Counted from the stretch's first letter, positions 18,088 to 26,087 are shown. The stretch: DNA of 64,000 bases from an uncultured Paenibacillaceae bacterium (GCA_913056365.1 CAJXLT010000001.1:620001-684000); one strand, 5' to 3'. Program-made: numbers and translations. The notes: a model not told the origin generated them from the letters alone.

Positions 18088-18687
18088 ATGGTGTGGGCGT
18101 ACATTGCGATCATTGCCAGTTATTTGCTTGGCTCGATTACGTTTAGTTTTGTGGTGGCCAAGTGGTGGAAAGGGATAGATATTCGCAAGCATGGCAGCGG
18201 TAATGCAGGTGCTACGAATACGCTGCGGGTTCTGGGTAAGGGTGCTGCGATTACTGTCTTGGCGCTAGATGTAGGCAAAGGGATTGCGGCAGTGTGGTTG
18301 GGGCGATGGCTCGGCGATACACTTGCGATTGAAATCGCATGCGGGTTAGCTGCAATCATCGGTCATAATTGGCCTGTATTTTTCGGATTTCGCGGAGGCA
18401 AGGGGATCGCTACGACAATTGGCGTGATGGTCTCCTTGCACTTTATTCCGGTATTGCTAGCTGGAATCATTGCAATCATTAGCATATTTATTTCGCGGTA
18501 TGTGTCCTTGGGTTCTTTATTGTTTACAGGTCTCACACCTCTCTCGCTGTGGCTACTTGACTATCCGAATCTATACGTATGGTCGGCACTGTTGATCTTC
18601 GCATTTGCATTGCTCCGACATCGTACCAATGTCGCTAAGTTACTGCGTGGCGAGGAGAACAAGCTGGGTGCCAAGCGGGAACAGTAA
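18088..18687 (+). CDS. plsY: Acyl-phosphate:glycerol-3-phosphate acyltransferase
   Basis: PlsY makes lysophosphatidic acid from acyl phosphate and glycerol 3-phosphate in the membrane. The 199-residue, multi-helix protein has the three PlsY motifs: GSITFSFVVAK, HGSGNAGATN (residues 36-45) and FRGGKGIATT (about 103-112). Its stop lies 33 bases before the gpsA start, so acceptor (glycerol 3-phosphate) and acyl-transfer genes are in one operon. Confidence 0.96.
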   Translation: MVWAYIAIIASYLLGSITFSFVVAKWWKGIDIRKHGSGNAGATNTLRVLGKGAAITVLALDVGKGIAAVWLGRWLGDTLAIEIACGLAAIIGHNWPVFFGFRGGKGIATTIGVMVSLHFIPVLLAGIIAIISIFISRYVSLGSLLFTGLTPLSLWLLDYPNLYVWSALLIFAFALLRHRTNVAKLLRGEENKLGAKREQ

Positions 18688-18719
18688 TGAATATAAGTGC
18701 AGAAGAGGAGGTAGCCGCA

Positions 18720-19763
18720 ATGCATACACGCCGCGCAGCCGTCTTGGTGGCTGGGAGCTGGGGAACTGCACTGGCCAATGTCTTGGCAGACAACGGATGC
18801 GAGGTTACGCTATGGACTCGAAGCCAAGAACAAGCGGATGAAATCAATACGAAGCGGCAAAATAGCCGGTATCTCCCTGATTTCACCTTGCATGAGACGA
18901 TCCGGGCGACAACATCTGTCGCTGAAGCGATTCAAGATGCGAGGCTTATCCTGTTAGCAGCTCCATCATCAGCCATGCGCGAAGTAGCACGTTCGATCCA
19001 TGATTATGCGCCGAAGCAAGCATTGTTAGTACATGCGACCAAAGGCTTCGAACCCGATACATTACAACGGATGTCCGCGGTTATCGAAGATGAGCTGCCA
19101 TCGTGGCAAGACCGCGTCGTCGTATTATCCGGACCGAGTCACGCGGAAGAAGTGAGCCACAAGTGTCCTACAACGATCGTCGTTGCGTCCCGAACTACAT
19201 CCGAAGCTGAGGAAGTGCAGGATTGGCTGATCAATCCATACTTCCGTGTATATACGAATCCAGATGTGATAGGCGTAGAAGTAGGTGGCGCCTTGAAGAA
19301 CATTATCGCATTAGGTGCCGGGCTATCGGACGGTTTGTCGTTCGGTGATAATGCGAAGGCGGCATTGCTGACACGTGGATTAGCAGAAATCGCTCGATTA
19401 GGCGTATCACTTGGGGCGAATCCGCTAACATTCGCGGGATTGGCCGGAGTTGGAGACCTGATCGTTACTTGCACAAGTCAACACAGCCGTAATTGGCGAG
19501 CCGGATATATGATTGGACAGGGTCATACGCTCAATGAAGTGCTGTCGACCATGGGGATGGTCGTAGAGGGTGTCAAGACTACTCGCGCTGCATGTCTCTT
19601 GTCACGCAAGCATGGTGTAGAAATGCCGATTGCAGAGCAGCTGTATCAGGTGTTGTTCGAGAACAAAACACCGCGTGAAGCGGTTGAAGCGCTAATGGGC
19701 CGCGGTCGTACACATGAAATGGAAGAAGTCGCGATAGAAGCGGCGGCTAATTGGCAGGAATAG
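18720..19763 (+). CDS. gpsA: NAD(P)H-dependent glycerol-3-phosphate dehydrogenase
   Basis: GpsA reduces dihydroxyacetone phosphate to glycerol 3-phosphate, the acceptor for PlsY. The 347-residue protein has the family motifs VLSGPSHAEEV, GVEVGGALKNIIALGAG (with the catalytic Lys) and TFAGLAGVGDLIVTC. The ATG at 18720 follows GAGGAGG. The Rossmann loop reads VAGSWG (10-15) where the family has GAGSWG, so the first glycine of GxGxxG is valine. The rest of the protein looks intact. Confidence 0.95.
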   Translation: MHTRRAAVLVAGSWGTALANVLADNGCEVTLWTRSQEQADEINTKRQNSRYLPDFTLHETIRATTSVAEAIQDARLILLAAPSSAMREVARSIHDYAPKQALLVHATKGFEPDTLQRMSAVIEDELPSWQDRVVVLSGPSHAEEVSHKCPTTIVVASRTTSEAEEVQDWLINPYFRVYTNPDVIGVEVGGALKNIIALGAGLSDGLSFGDNAKAALLTRGLAEIARLGVSLGANPLTFAGLAGVGDLIVTCTSQHSRNWRAGYMIGQGHTLNEVLSTMGMVVEGVKTTRAACLLSRKHGVEMPIAEQLYQVLFENKTPREAVEALMGRGRTHEMEEVAIEAAANWQE

Positions 19764-19826
19764 CCCGCACACATTGATGAGCCTTCTCATAGGATGCTAT
19801 AGATGATCCGGAGAAGGAGGGCTACG

Positions 19827-20108
19827 ATGAGTCGCAAAGATTTGTCCAAGGACGTCTTGAACGTCGTCAATTCGAAGACGGGCAAAAAAGTTTCCCCAAA
19901 ACAAATAAGCAACCTAGCAAGCGGCATCAATGCTTCAACAGTGAAGAATGAAGCGCAGCTTCGCCAGCTAATTAAACAAGTTGGAAGTATGGTGAATGTC
20001 AAAGTTCCTGAAGCAACCGTGAAGGAAATCGTTAAAGCTGTGAAACAAAGCGGGTTTAACCCGAACAATATGGAGCAGATGATCAAGATGATCATGAAAA
20101 AGAAATAA
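19827..20108 (+). CDS. spoVIF: Stage VI sporulation protein F
   Basis: The 93-residue basic, helical protein begins MSRKDLSKDVLNVVN and ends in a Met/Lys-rich helix, matching the SpoVIF family that takes part in late spore coat assembly. GGAGG lies 5 bases before the ATG at 19827. In B. subtilis this gene is elsewhere (near yjc genes); here it sits between gpsA and a DUF2768 gene. It has its own terminator. Confidence 0.8.
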   Translation: MSRKDLSKDVLNVVNSKTGKKVSPKQISNLASGINASTVKNEAQLRQLIKQVGSMVNVKVPEATVKEIVKAVKQSGFNPNNMEQMIKMIMKKK

Positions 20109-20125
20109 GAGGAATGAAATTTTTG

Positions 20126-20160
20126 GCATAGGCCGGCGTATTGCGGTTTATGCTTTTTTA
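20126..20160 (+). terminator. spoVIF terminator
   Basis: GCATAGGCCG pairs with CGGTTTATGC (two G-U pairs), loop of 8 bases, then six T residues. Confidence 0.85.
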
Positions 20161-20229
20161 CTATCTTTTTGTTATAATAGTGCTTGGTTTGCATAAACAG
20201 TATGCAGAAGAGAGAAGGGAGTCACAGGT

Positions 20230-20409
20230 ATGGATCCAATGCAAAAAATGTGGGCATCCTTAATCGCAATCGGGTTAATGGCCTTGTCTGCCCTTATGAT
20301 TACATTCGCACGCAGTAAAACTCGCGGCATCATTCGAGTTGTACTTTCTATTATTGCATTTGCAACCTTATTGTTGGCGATGTTGCTTGGCATTATTTCA
20401 ATTGTGTAG
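20230..20409 (+). CDS. yphE: DUF2768 small membrane protein (YphE-like)
   Basis: A 59-residue protein with two hydrophobic helices separated by a basic turn (RSKTRG, about 28-33), the plan of the DUF2768 family. GAAGGGAG lies upstream of the ATG. Position downstream of gpsA and upstream of yphF matches yphE in B. subtilis. Function is unknown. Confidence 0.75.
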   Translation: MDPMQKMWASLIAIGLMALSALMITFARSKTRGIIRVVLSIIAFATLLLAMLLGIISIV

Positions 20410-20424
20410 GAGGGAAGAGCGTAC

Positions 20425-20718
20425 ATGCTAACGTTAACAGGGCGTACAAAAGAAGCAATTGTTCAAGCAGAGCTGGGACATACGATTCTTGACATTGCGT
20501 TGAACAATGATATCGATTGGGGATTTTCCTGCACAAGAGGGACATGCGCGAGATGCCGCTGTTACATAGAGGAAGGCCGAGAAAGGTTGGCTGAGCCTAC
20601 CAAAGCTGAGTTGGCAAGGATGGATGAAGAAGAGCTTGAACAAGGCTATAGACTCGGATGCCAGGCCGTCATCCAGCAGGAAGGTACAGTGCGAGCAGTT
20701 CATCGCACATATTGGTAA
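20425..20718 (+). CDS. 2Fe-2S ferredoxin, first of a tandem pair
   Basis: The 97-residue protein has the plant-type ligand pattern Cys36-x4-Cys41-x2-Cys44 plus Cys79, with an extra Cys46. It should carry one [2Fe-2S] cluster and move single electrons in the cytoplasm. The start lies 15 bases after the DUF2768 stop behind AGGAGGG, so it is in the same operon. No reductase or oxidase is adjacent, so its partner is unknown. B. subtilis, as I recall it, lacks ferredoxins here. Confidence 0.9.
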   Translation: MLTLTGRTKEAIVQAELGHTILDIALNNDIDWGFSCTRGTCARCRCYIEEGRERLAEPTKAELARMDEEELEQGYRLGCQAVIQQEGTVRAVHRTYW

Positions 20719-20752
20719 TCGTGAAGCAGACGACAAGAGGGGGAGATTTGAG

Positions 20753-21100
20753 ATGCCGAACGTACGTTTCTTGCCGATAGATCGTTCTGTTCACGTCAGA
20801 CCGGGGACAAGTCTGCTGGATGCTGCGCGCAGAGCCCGCGTGAATATCCCGACTCGATGCGGAGGGCAAGCTTCATGCTTCATGTGCAAAGTACAGGTCG
20901 AGAGCGGACCTGTATCCGAACCTAATAACAAAGAGTTGAGCAAGATGGGGGAGCTTCATTTAACGGGGACACGCCTTGCTTGCCAAGCCAAGGTATCAGA
21001 ATCGGATGTTGTTATCGAACTTCCAGAGAGTCCGCTGAAGCTAGCGGTGCGCAAATTGTTGGCTGAACAACAGGAAGGGAAGGAGGGGGACAATATATGA
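20753..21100 (+). CDS. 2Fe-2S ferredoxin, second of a tandem pair
   Basis: The 115-residue protein has Cys36-x5-Cys42-x2-Cys45 and Cys77 as [2Fe-2S] ligands. It differs clearly from its neighbour in sequence, so this is not a recent duplication. The ATG at 20753 follows GGGGGAG. Its C-terminus has a short basic, Gln/Glu-rich extension. The stop overlaps the start of the yphF-like lipoprotein gene by 4 bases, tying both to one transcript. Confidence 0.9.
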   Translation: MPNVRFLPIDRSVHVRPGTSLLDAARRARVNIPTRCGGQASCFMCKVQVESGPVSEPNNKELSKMGELHLTGTRLACQAKVSESDVVIELPESPLKLAVRKLLAEQQEGKEGDNI

Positions 21101-21900
21101 AGCCATTATCTCGAAACATCAGCGTGCTAGTATGGATTGTACTGTGCACTGGATTATTGAGTGGGTGCATGTATCCCGGGTACAACTCCAGTGCAGTAGA
21201 TAATCGCGTGGCAGTACGGGAGGACGTTGTTCTTGTTCAAGCCGCGGTCGAAGAATATAGGAAGGTAACAGGTGTGTTACCTATACACAATAGTGATATG
21301 AGCACACCTAAGTATGAAAAATTTAAGATCGATTTCTCCAGACTGACGAACGGCCCGTTTCTAAGCAAAATTCCCGATAGTGCCTTTGAAAGTGGTGGGA
21401 AACATAACTATCTAATAATAGAAGATGGCGGTCAATTTCTCGTTCGCCTAATGGATATTCAAGTGTTCCAACAGGTCACCGATCTAGAAACGGTCGTTCG
21501 ACAATATAGACAAGCTAATAACGGTGATGTGCCGGGCAAAACAGAAATATCACCAGGATGGTATTCCATCGATTACGAGAAGCTGGACGTGGATCGATTG
21601 CAAGTGACGAGCATGTTCACTGGTAGTTTATTGCCCATACTCATCAGCCAAGAAGGAGAATTGGCAGTTGACTATGCTCCAGATATTATGAAGATTATTC
21701 GTGAACAGAAGGTTTCTTCAGAAGAAGGAGCACCTGCTGCTAACAGTTCAACTGCAGCGGTAAGCGGTTCTGAGCTTGCCAAGATGGATGATCTGCGCAG
21801 CTTATTAGTGGCATCTCATCAGTATGTACCCGTCAAATCCCAACCATATATTTGGGTAGACGACCAACCCATCCTAGCAACTGATAAGATGGACCAGTAG
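21097..21900 (+). CDS. yphF: YphF-like lipoprotein
   Basis: A 267-residue protein with a signal peptide and lipobox (LLSGC, Cys24), followed by an outer domain with repeated FxxxVxxLxxxVxxYR-type segments. Position immediately upstream of the spoIVA region corresponds to yphF of B. subtilis, also a lipoprotein. Two related segments (AAVEEYRKVTGVLP and ETVVRQYRQANNGDVP) suggest an internal duplication. A perfect terminator follows. Confidence 0.75.
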   Translation: MKPLSRNISVLVWIVLCTGLLSGCMYPGYNSSAVDNRVAVREDVVLVQAAVEEYRKVTGVLPIHNSDMSTPKYEKFKIDFSRLTNGPFLSKIPDSAFESGGKHNYLIIEDGGQFLVRLMDIQVFQQVTDLETVVRQYRQANNGDVPGKTEISPGWYSIDYEKLDVDRLQVTSMFTGSLLPILISQEGELAVDYAPDIMKIIREQKVSSEEGAPAANSSTAAVSGSELAKMDDLRSLLVASHQYVPVKSQPYIWVDDQPILATDKMDQ

Positions 21901-21952
21901 GACTCACTATTCACACAACTCGTGACAGTTGCTTGAGGTAATAATCCGAGGA

Positions 21953-21996
21953 AAGAAAGCGTCCATTGTCTGATTAGCACAATGGACGCTTTCTTG
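21953..21996 (+). terminator. Strong terminator after yphF
   Basis: AAGAAAGCGTCCATTGT pairs perfectly with ACAATGGACGCTTTCTT, a 17-bp stem with a 9-base loop. The upstream A-rich arm could also terminate minus-strand transcription from the island. Confidence 0.85.
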
Positions 21997-22054
21997 GTGT
22001 GGTGGTCGGCTTAGTAGTTGCTGTGGGTAGTATAGGTTCGTTCCCAACCCTTTT

Positions 22055-22150
22055 CGTCAATATCCCCTTCCCTCAGAAGTGCAACCCCAATATTGATATC
22101 CCTTTCCTCAAATCTGGAGATCACATATTGATATCCCCTTCCCTCAGAAA
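22055..22150 (-). repeat. Left repeat array of the island (three copies, minus orientation)
   Basis: Three degenerate copies of CTGAGGGAAGGGGATATC (minus strand) lie at about 22055-22080, 22092-22112 and 22126-22150. Two are followed by CAATAT. They match the unit on the far side of the transposase-like gene but in the opposite direction. The rest of the gap 21997-22359 shows no gene. Confidence 0.7.
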
Positions 22151-22359
22151 TGTAAGCAAGAAGCTGAAATCCGACAACTCTCATTTTCTCATCTGAATGT
22201 CATCAACATGAACAATTACATGAACGATTCTGTCTGCTGAATGCCTATATGCTAGCAAACTGTTTGTATGAGAACGTCCAAGCATCTAGATACCCGCTGA
22301 TTTAATTTATACTCACCACATGTATACAACGAATCAATATGAAGGCATGACGGGCATGA

Positions 22360-23229
22360 TTAGGAGGAAACGTGAGCATTCAAAATAAAATAGCTTATAT
22401 TTTTCATACAGATGCTGGTTAATATGTGGATAAGAGGTGTATCGGAATGCATATAGTTCAATCTGAAGCAATATTCGTCCCAATAATGTTGCTGATATGT
22501 CCTGCCGATTCCTTTGAATGTATCGTTGATCCAGTTTTTAGCTTCACAATAAATCGGGTGAAGAAATGGATCGCGACGAAACTCAACTCGATTTAAGGTT
22601 GATCCTAACGCGTGTGACTCAAGGTGTTCCTCAAATAGTTTTTTCTCGCCGCTATAAGTTAATTTTTGACCGTCCAGATCTTTATCTGTTAAGCACTTAA
22701 TCTTAACGTATAATCCGCAATTATCCTCGAATGAATGATCACGTCTCACTTGACGTTCCTGTGCACAGCTAACCCATAGAGGGTGCTCACGCTTAGTTCG
22801 GAAATAGACATACGGTGGGCGTCCGTAAAAAACTACTCCTCCAGTTACATATCCAGCCATTCGCCGTTCGTTGTCCAGATCACTAATAGCATGTCTGATT
22901 TTATTCAGTATTTTCCATGATGTTTTATAGGTAACATGAATCAGTGCGGCAAGTTGAACTGCGTTGACGCTGGCTTTGGTGGAAACAAGCTCGATTGCTT
23001 TACGCCATTTGAATAGAGAGGTGCGACTACCCTCCAATATGGTGCCCGCTGTAAGTGTAGTTTGGTGACGACATAATTTGCATTGATATAGGGGTAAGGA
23101 CCGAACGCGCGAGTGAATGGTGTAAGCCTGTCGGTGGCCGCAGCTAGGGCATAAGAACCCGTCCGGCCATTTCTGACGGTAAAAAAACTGGTAAGCCACA
23201 TCATCATGTATCGAATGATTCGGTTTCAC
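22360..23229 (-). CDS. IS1595-like transposase-derived protein, probably domesticated
   Basis: The 289-residue protein starts at a GTG behind GGGGG. Its N-terminus is the zinc-ribbon of IS1595-type transposases: W-P-D-G-F-x-CPSC and CKLC (Cys27, Cys30, Cys50, Cys53). A helix-turn-helix region follows (about 75-120). The C-terminus keeps the IS1595-like RTYQQHYWDEYCFRLNY signature. The expected first catalytic Asp region reads GYVTGGVVFYGRP and has no acidic residue, and I cannot find the remaining DDE-type residues. No terminal inverted repeats are seen. Two LexA-type boxes control its promoter. I read it as a DNA-binding relic under SOS control, not a mobile IS. Confidence 0.75.
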   Translation of the reverse strand: MKPNHSIHDDVAYQFFYRQKWPDGFLCPSCGHRQAYTIHSRVRSLPLYQCKLCRHQTTLTAGTILEGSRTSLFKWRKAIELVSTKASVNAVQLAALIHVTYKTSWKILNKIRHAISDLDNERRMAGYVTGGVVFYGRPPYVYFRTKREHPLWVSCAQERQVRRDHSFEDNCGLYVKIKCLTDKDLDGQKLTYSGEKKLFEEHLESHALGSTLNRVEFRRDPFLHPIYCEAKNWINDTFKGIGRTYQQHYWDEYCFRLNYMHSDTPLIHILTSICMKNISYFILNAHVSS

Positions 23230-23279
23230 GAGTATCCCCCTTTTTAATATAAGAAAAATGGATTACAGACGACATAACA

Positions 23280-23291
23280 GAACAAACGTTC
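23280..23291. promoter_or_regulatory. LexA-type box 1
   Basis: GAAC-AAAC-GTTC, a perfect match to the Bacillales LexA (DinR) core GAAC-N4-GTTC. It lies just downstream of the predicted start of the transposase-like transcript. Confidence 0.8.
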
Positions 23292-23301
23292 CCTATAAAT
23301 A

Positions 23302-23330
23302 ATAATACAAGAACAAGTGTTCTGTGTCAA
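23302..23330 (-). promoter_or_regulatory. SigA-type promoter of the transposase-like gene
   Basis: On the minus strand TTGACA (23325-23330), exactly 17 bases, then TATTAT (23302-23307). Start is near 23295. The leader to the GTG is about 65 bases. Confidence 0.85.
23311..23322. promoter_or_regulatory. LexA-type box 2
   Basis: GAAC-AAGT-GTTC, a second perfect LexA core, placed inside the spacer between -35 and -10. Together with box 1 it would block polymerase binding and escape. Confidence 0.82.
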
Positions 23331-23381
23331 TAATTGAATTCAGGTCTTGTGATAGCTGAAGTGAATCAAGCATTGGGTGTC

Positions 23382-23620
23382 TCTCTGAGTAAAGGGGATA
23401 TCGAAGGAAGGGACGCATTATGAATTCTCTGAGTGAAGGGGATATCGAAGGAAGGGACGCAATTCTCTGAGTAGAGGGGATAACGTTGTAAAGGCGTGGA
23501 TACAAAACTACTGAGGGGGGTGGCAACTGATTTTATCGTCAGGCAAATGAGGGGATTGAGGATTAAACGATTGCATAAGGTGAATGTGCTGAGTGAAGGG
23601 GATAACGACGTAAAGGCGCA
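23382..23620 (+). repeat. Right repeat array of the island (four copies, plus orientation)
   Basis: Copies of CTGAGTGAAGGGGATAWCG lie at about 23382-23415, 23422-23460, 23461-23495 and 23588-23620. The first two share a tail GAAGGAAGGGACGCA; the last two share a tail GTAAAGGCG. The stretch 23620-23816 shows nothing I can name. Confidence 0.75.
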
Positions 23621-23816
23621 GGGATGGACCTAAGCTGAAGTGAAGCGGGAATTGTCTGGGGAAAGGTGTTCATAGCAAGTCAATTCCTGCATTCTATTCG
23701 TTCACAAGGCGTATATTACGGCACCGACGATCATATGTTGTATATGAATGATCTTAGGATGCACGGATGCACCGGCCGGCAATCGCATCCCGTCACGGCA
23801 TAATTCATGCTAGGCT

Positions 23817-23845
23817 GTCATATTCATCGTATCGCTACATATATT
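23817..23845 (+). promoter_or_regulatory. SigE-type promoter of spoIVA
   Basis: GTCATATT (23817-23824), 13-base spacer, CATATATT (23838-23845). This fits the mother-cell SigE consensus well and agrees with SigE control of spoIVA in B. subtilis. The leader to the start codon is about 35 bases. Confidence 0.8.
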
Positions 23846-23887
23846 TGTTACTAGTCCAAATGAATGTACGAGTTAGGAGGGTTCTCA

Positions 23888-25366
23888 TTGGAGAAAGTGG
23901 ATATTTTCAAGGATATTGCAGAACGTACCGGTGGTGATATTTACCTTGGCGTGGTCGGTGCTGTACGGACTGGCAAGTCGACGTTTATTAAGCGCTTCAT
24001 GGAAACGGTTGTGCTGCCGAATATTATTAGTGAGTCTGACAGATTGAGGGCCAAGGATGAATTGCCGCAGAGTGCCGCAGGTAAGACGATTATGACGACG
24101 GAGCCGAAATTTGTCCCGAACAATGCTGTGAAGATTAGTGTGGCGGAAGGGTTGGAGGTTAATGTTCGGATGGTGGATTGCGTCGGGTATGCGGTGGAAG
24201 GGGCGAAGGGGTACGAGGATGAGAATGGACCGCGAATGATTAATACGCCATGGTTCGAGGAGCCGATCCCCTTCCATGAGGCAGCAGAGATCGGGACGCG
24301 CAAGGTGATTCAGGAGCATTCCACGCTTGGCGTTGTGGTCACTACCGACGGGTCGATTGCAGACATTGAGCGTCGTTCGTATGTGGAATCTGAGGAACGC
24401 GTCATTGCAGAGCTGAAGGAGGTTGGCAAACCGTTCACGCTAATTATTAATTCGACGCAGCCTAATGGTCCAGAGGCATTAGCGCTTCGCACTGAATTGG
24501 CGGAAAAGTATGATATTCCGGTAATGACGATGAGTGTTGCCGAAATGACTGAACGGGATATGCTGTCTGTTCTGCGAGAGGTGTTATACGAATTCCCTGT
24601 ACATGAAGTGAATGTCAATTTGCCGAGCTGGGTTATGGTGTTGGAGGATCGCCATTGGCTTCGTTCGCACTTTGAGGAATCTGTTAGGGAAACGGTGAAG
24701 GATATTCGTCGTCTGCGCGATGTGGATCGTGTCGTCTATCATTTCGAAGAGTATGAATTTATTGACAGAGCCGGGTTGGCAGGCATGAATATGGGGCAGG
24801 GTGTGGCAGAGATTGATCTGTATGCTCCAGATGAGCTGTATGATCGGATCTTAATGGAAATCGTCGGTGTAGAAATTCGGGGCAAGGATCATCTGTTGCA
24901 GATGATGCAAGAATTCAGCATCGCCAAGCGTGAGTATGATCGCTTCTCAGATGCGCTCGATATGGTGAAGTCAACGGGATATGGCATTGCTGCACCGCCA
25001 CTGGAGGATATGTCACTGGATGAGCCGGAGCTGATTCGACAAGGCTCACGCTTCGGTGTTCGATTGAAGGCAACAGCTCCTTCGATTCATATGATTCGTG
25101 TTGATGTGGAGAGTGAATTCGCCCCAATTATCGGCACTGAGAAGCAGAGTGAAGAGCTTGTACGATATTTGATGCAGGACTTCGAAGAAAACCCGACGAA
25201 GATTTGGGAATCGGACATATTCGGAAGGTCCTTGCATTCGATTGTGAGGGAAGGAATTCAGGCGAAGATTGCACTGATGCCTGATAATGCTCGGTATAAG
25301 CTGCAAGAAACCTTGGGTCGCATTATCAATGAGGGATCGGGCGGCTTAATCGCGATCATTCTCTAG
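23888..25366 (+). CDS. spoIVA: Stage IV sporulation protein A (coat morphogenetic ATPase)
   Basis: SpoIVA polymerises on the forespore surface using ATP and anchors the spore coat. The protein from the TTG at 23888 is 492 residues, the usual length, with the Walker A motif GAVRTGKST (24-32, Lys30) and a C-terminal GSGGLIAIIL membrane-targeting end. The TTG is chosen because AGGAGG is 7 bases upstream and the length fits. Transcription should come from the SigE promoter at 23817. It borders the accessory island, which lies between yphF and spoIVA. Confidence 0.97.
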   Translation: MEKVDIFKDIAERTGGDIYLGVVGAVRTGKSTFIKRFMETVVLPNIISESDRLRAKDELPQSAAGKTIMTTEPKFVPNNAVKISVAEGLEVNVRMVDCVGYAVEGAKGYEDENGPRMINTPWFEEPIPFHEAAEIGTRKVIQEHSTLGVVVTTDGSIADIERRSYVESEERVIAELKEVGKPFTLIINSTQPNGPEALALRTELAEKYDIPVMTMSVAEMTERDMLSVLREVLYEFPVHEVNVNLPSWVMVLEDRHWLRSHFEESVRETVKDIRRLRDVDRVVYHFEEYEFIDRAGLAGMNMGQGVAEIDLYAPDELYDRILMEIVGVEIRGKDHLLQMMQEFSIAKREYDRFSDALDMVKSTGYGIAAPPLEDMSLDEPELIRQGSRFGVRLKATAPSIHMIRVDVESEFAPIIGTEKQSEELVRYLMQDFEENPTKIWESDIFGRSLHSIVREGIQAKIALMPDNARYKLQETLGRIINEGSGGLIAIIL

Positions 25367-25416
25367 CAATCGTGTAGAATCTGAAGCTTTCAAAATAGGA
25401 AATGATAGGAATATGG

Positions 25417-25458
25417 AACTGTCCCTGCATATTTTGGGGCAGTTTCTTGTTTTGCTTG
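25417..25458 (+). terminator. spoIVA terminator
   Basis: AACTGTCCC pairs with GGGGCAGTT (one G-U) and is followed by a T-rich tail. Confidence 0.75.
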
Positions 25459-25595
25459 TTGAAATTCTCCGGTCTGTGTATTACTATTAACATGCCCGAA
25501 ATTTATTGTGGCATGTATAATTTTCCGGTAAACGGTAAACACAGATGAATAAAGCGATTGGGCTATACGATTGCAATCGGGGGGAGGTGACAGGC

Positions 25596-25868
25596 ATGAA
25601 TAAATCCGAATTGATCACGAAGGTTTCGGAAACAGCTGAGCTTTCCAAGAAAGATGCTACTAGAGCAGTAGATGCTGTGTTCGATGCTATCTCAGAAGCA
25701 TTGCAGCAAGGTGATAAGGTGCAATTGGTTGGGTTTGGAAACTTTGAGGTGCGTGAGCGTTCCGCTCGTAAAGGCCGCAATCCGCAAACTGGTGAGGAAA
25801 TTGAAATTTCCGCAAGCAAGATTCCAGCTTTCAAACCGGGAAAGGCATTGAAGGAAGGCATCAACTAA
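25596..25868 (+). CDS. hbs: DNA-binding protein HU
   Basis: HU is the main nucleoid-compacting protein. The 90-residue sequence begins [12 protein letters not shown] and has the HU signature [21 protein letters not shown], whose arm inserts into the minor groove. The ATG at 25596 follows GGGGGAGGTG. It lies between spoIVA and mtrB as in other Bacillales. A weak GC hairpin (25883-25909) follows without a clean T tract. Confidence 0.97.
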   Translation: MNKSELITKVSETAELSKKDATRAVDAVFDAISEALQQGDKVQLVGFGNFEVRERSARKGRNPQTGEEIEISASKIPAFKPGKALKEGIN

Positions 25869-25919
25869 ATGTTGTACATACATAACCGCGGGCGTGATGC
25901 TCGCGGTTATTGTCTGCTC

Positions 25920-25948
25920 TTTACAATTCTCGTAAGCGCTACTATAAT
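25920..25948 (+). promoter_or_regulatory. SigA-type promoter for tRNA-Pro (and possibly mtrB)
   Basis: TTTACA, 17-base spacer, TATAAT. Start near 25955, about 60 bases upstream of the tRNA. No terminator separates the tRNA from mtrB. Confidence 0.75.
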
Positions 25949-26013
25949 AGACGGAGCATCACGTATGGAGAGATTGATTATGACTGACGCTACGGTCTAA
26001 GAACGCACAATGA

Positions 26014-26087
26014 CGGGTGTTAGCTCAGTTTGGTAGAGCGCTACCTTGGGGTGGTAGAGGCCGCTGGTTCAAATCCAGTACATCCGA
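26014..26087 (+). tRNA. tRNA-Pro, anticodon GGG
   Basis: All four arms fold: acceptor CGGGTGT/ACATCCG, D arm GCTC/GAGC, anticodon stem CTACC/GGTAG with loop TTGGGGT (anticodon GGG), and T arm GCTGG-TTCAAAT-CCAGT. The genome does not encode CCA here; the next bases are TCA, so the CCA-adding enzyme (cca at 59478) must add the end. Confidence 0.92.

Noticed and set aside
22371-22420. 16-residue plus-strand frame behind AGGAGG at 22361
   Set aside because: Very short, inside the 3' end of the transposase-like gene; probably chance.
22360-23229. Complete mobile IS element
   Set aside because: No terminal inverted repeats or target duplications seen, and the catalytic triad is not recognisable.
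23293-23526. 77-residue minus-strand ORF upstream of the transposase-like gene
   Set aside because: It spans the promoter, both LexA boxes and the repeat units, with no ribosome site.
23382-23620. CRISPR array or tandem minisatellite
   Set aside because: Copies are irregularly spaced, degenerate and mirrored on the other side of the gene.
25883-25912. hbs terminator
   Set aside because: The stem is good but no T tract follows, so I mention it only in the hbs entry.
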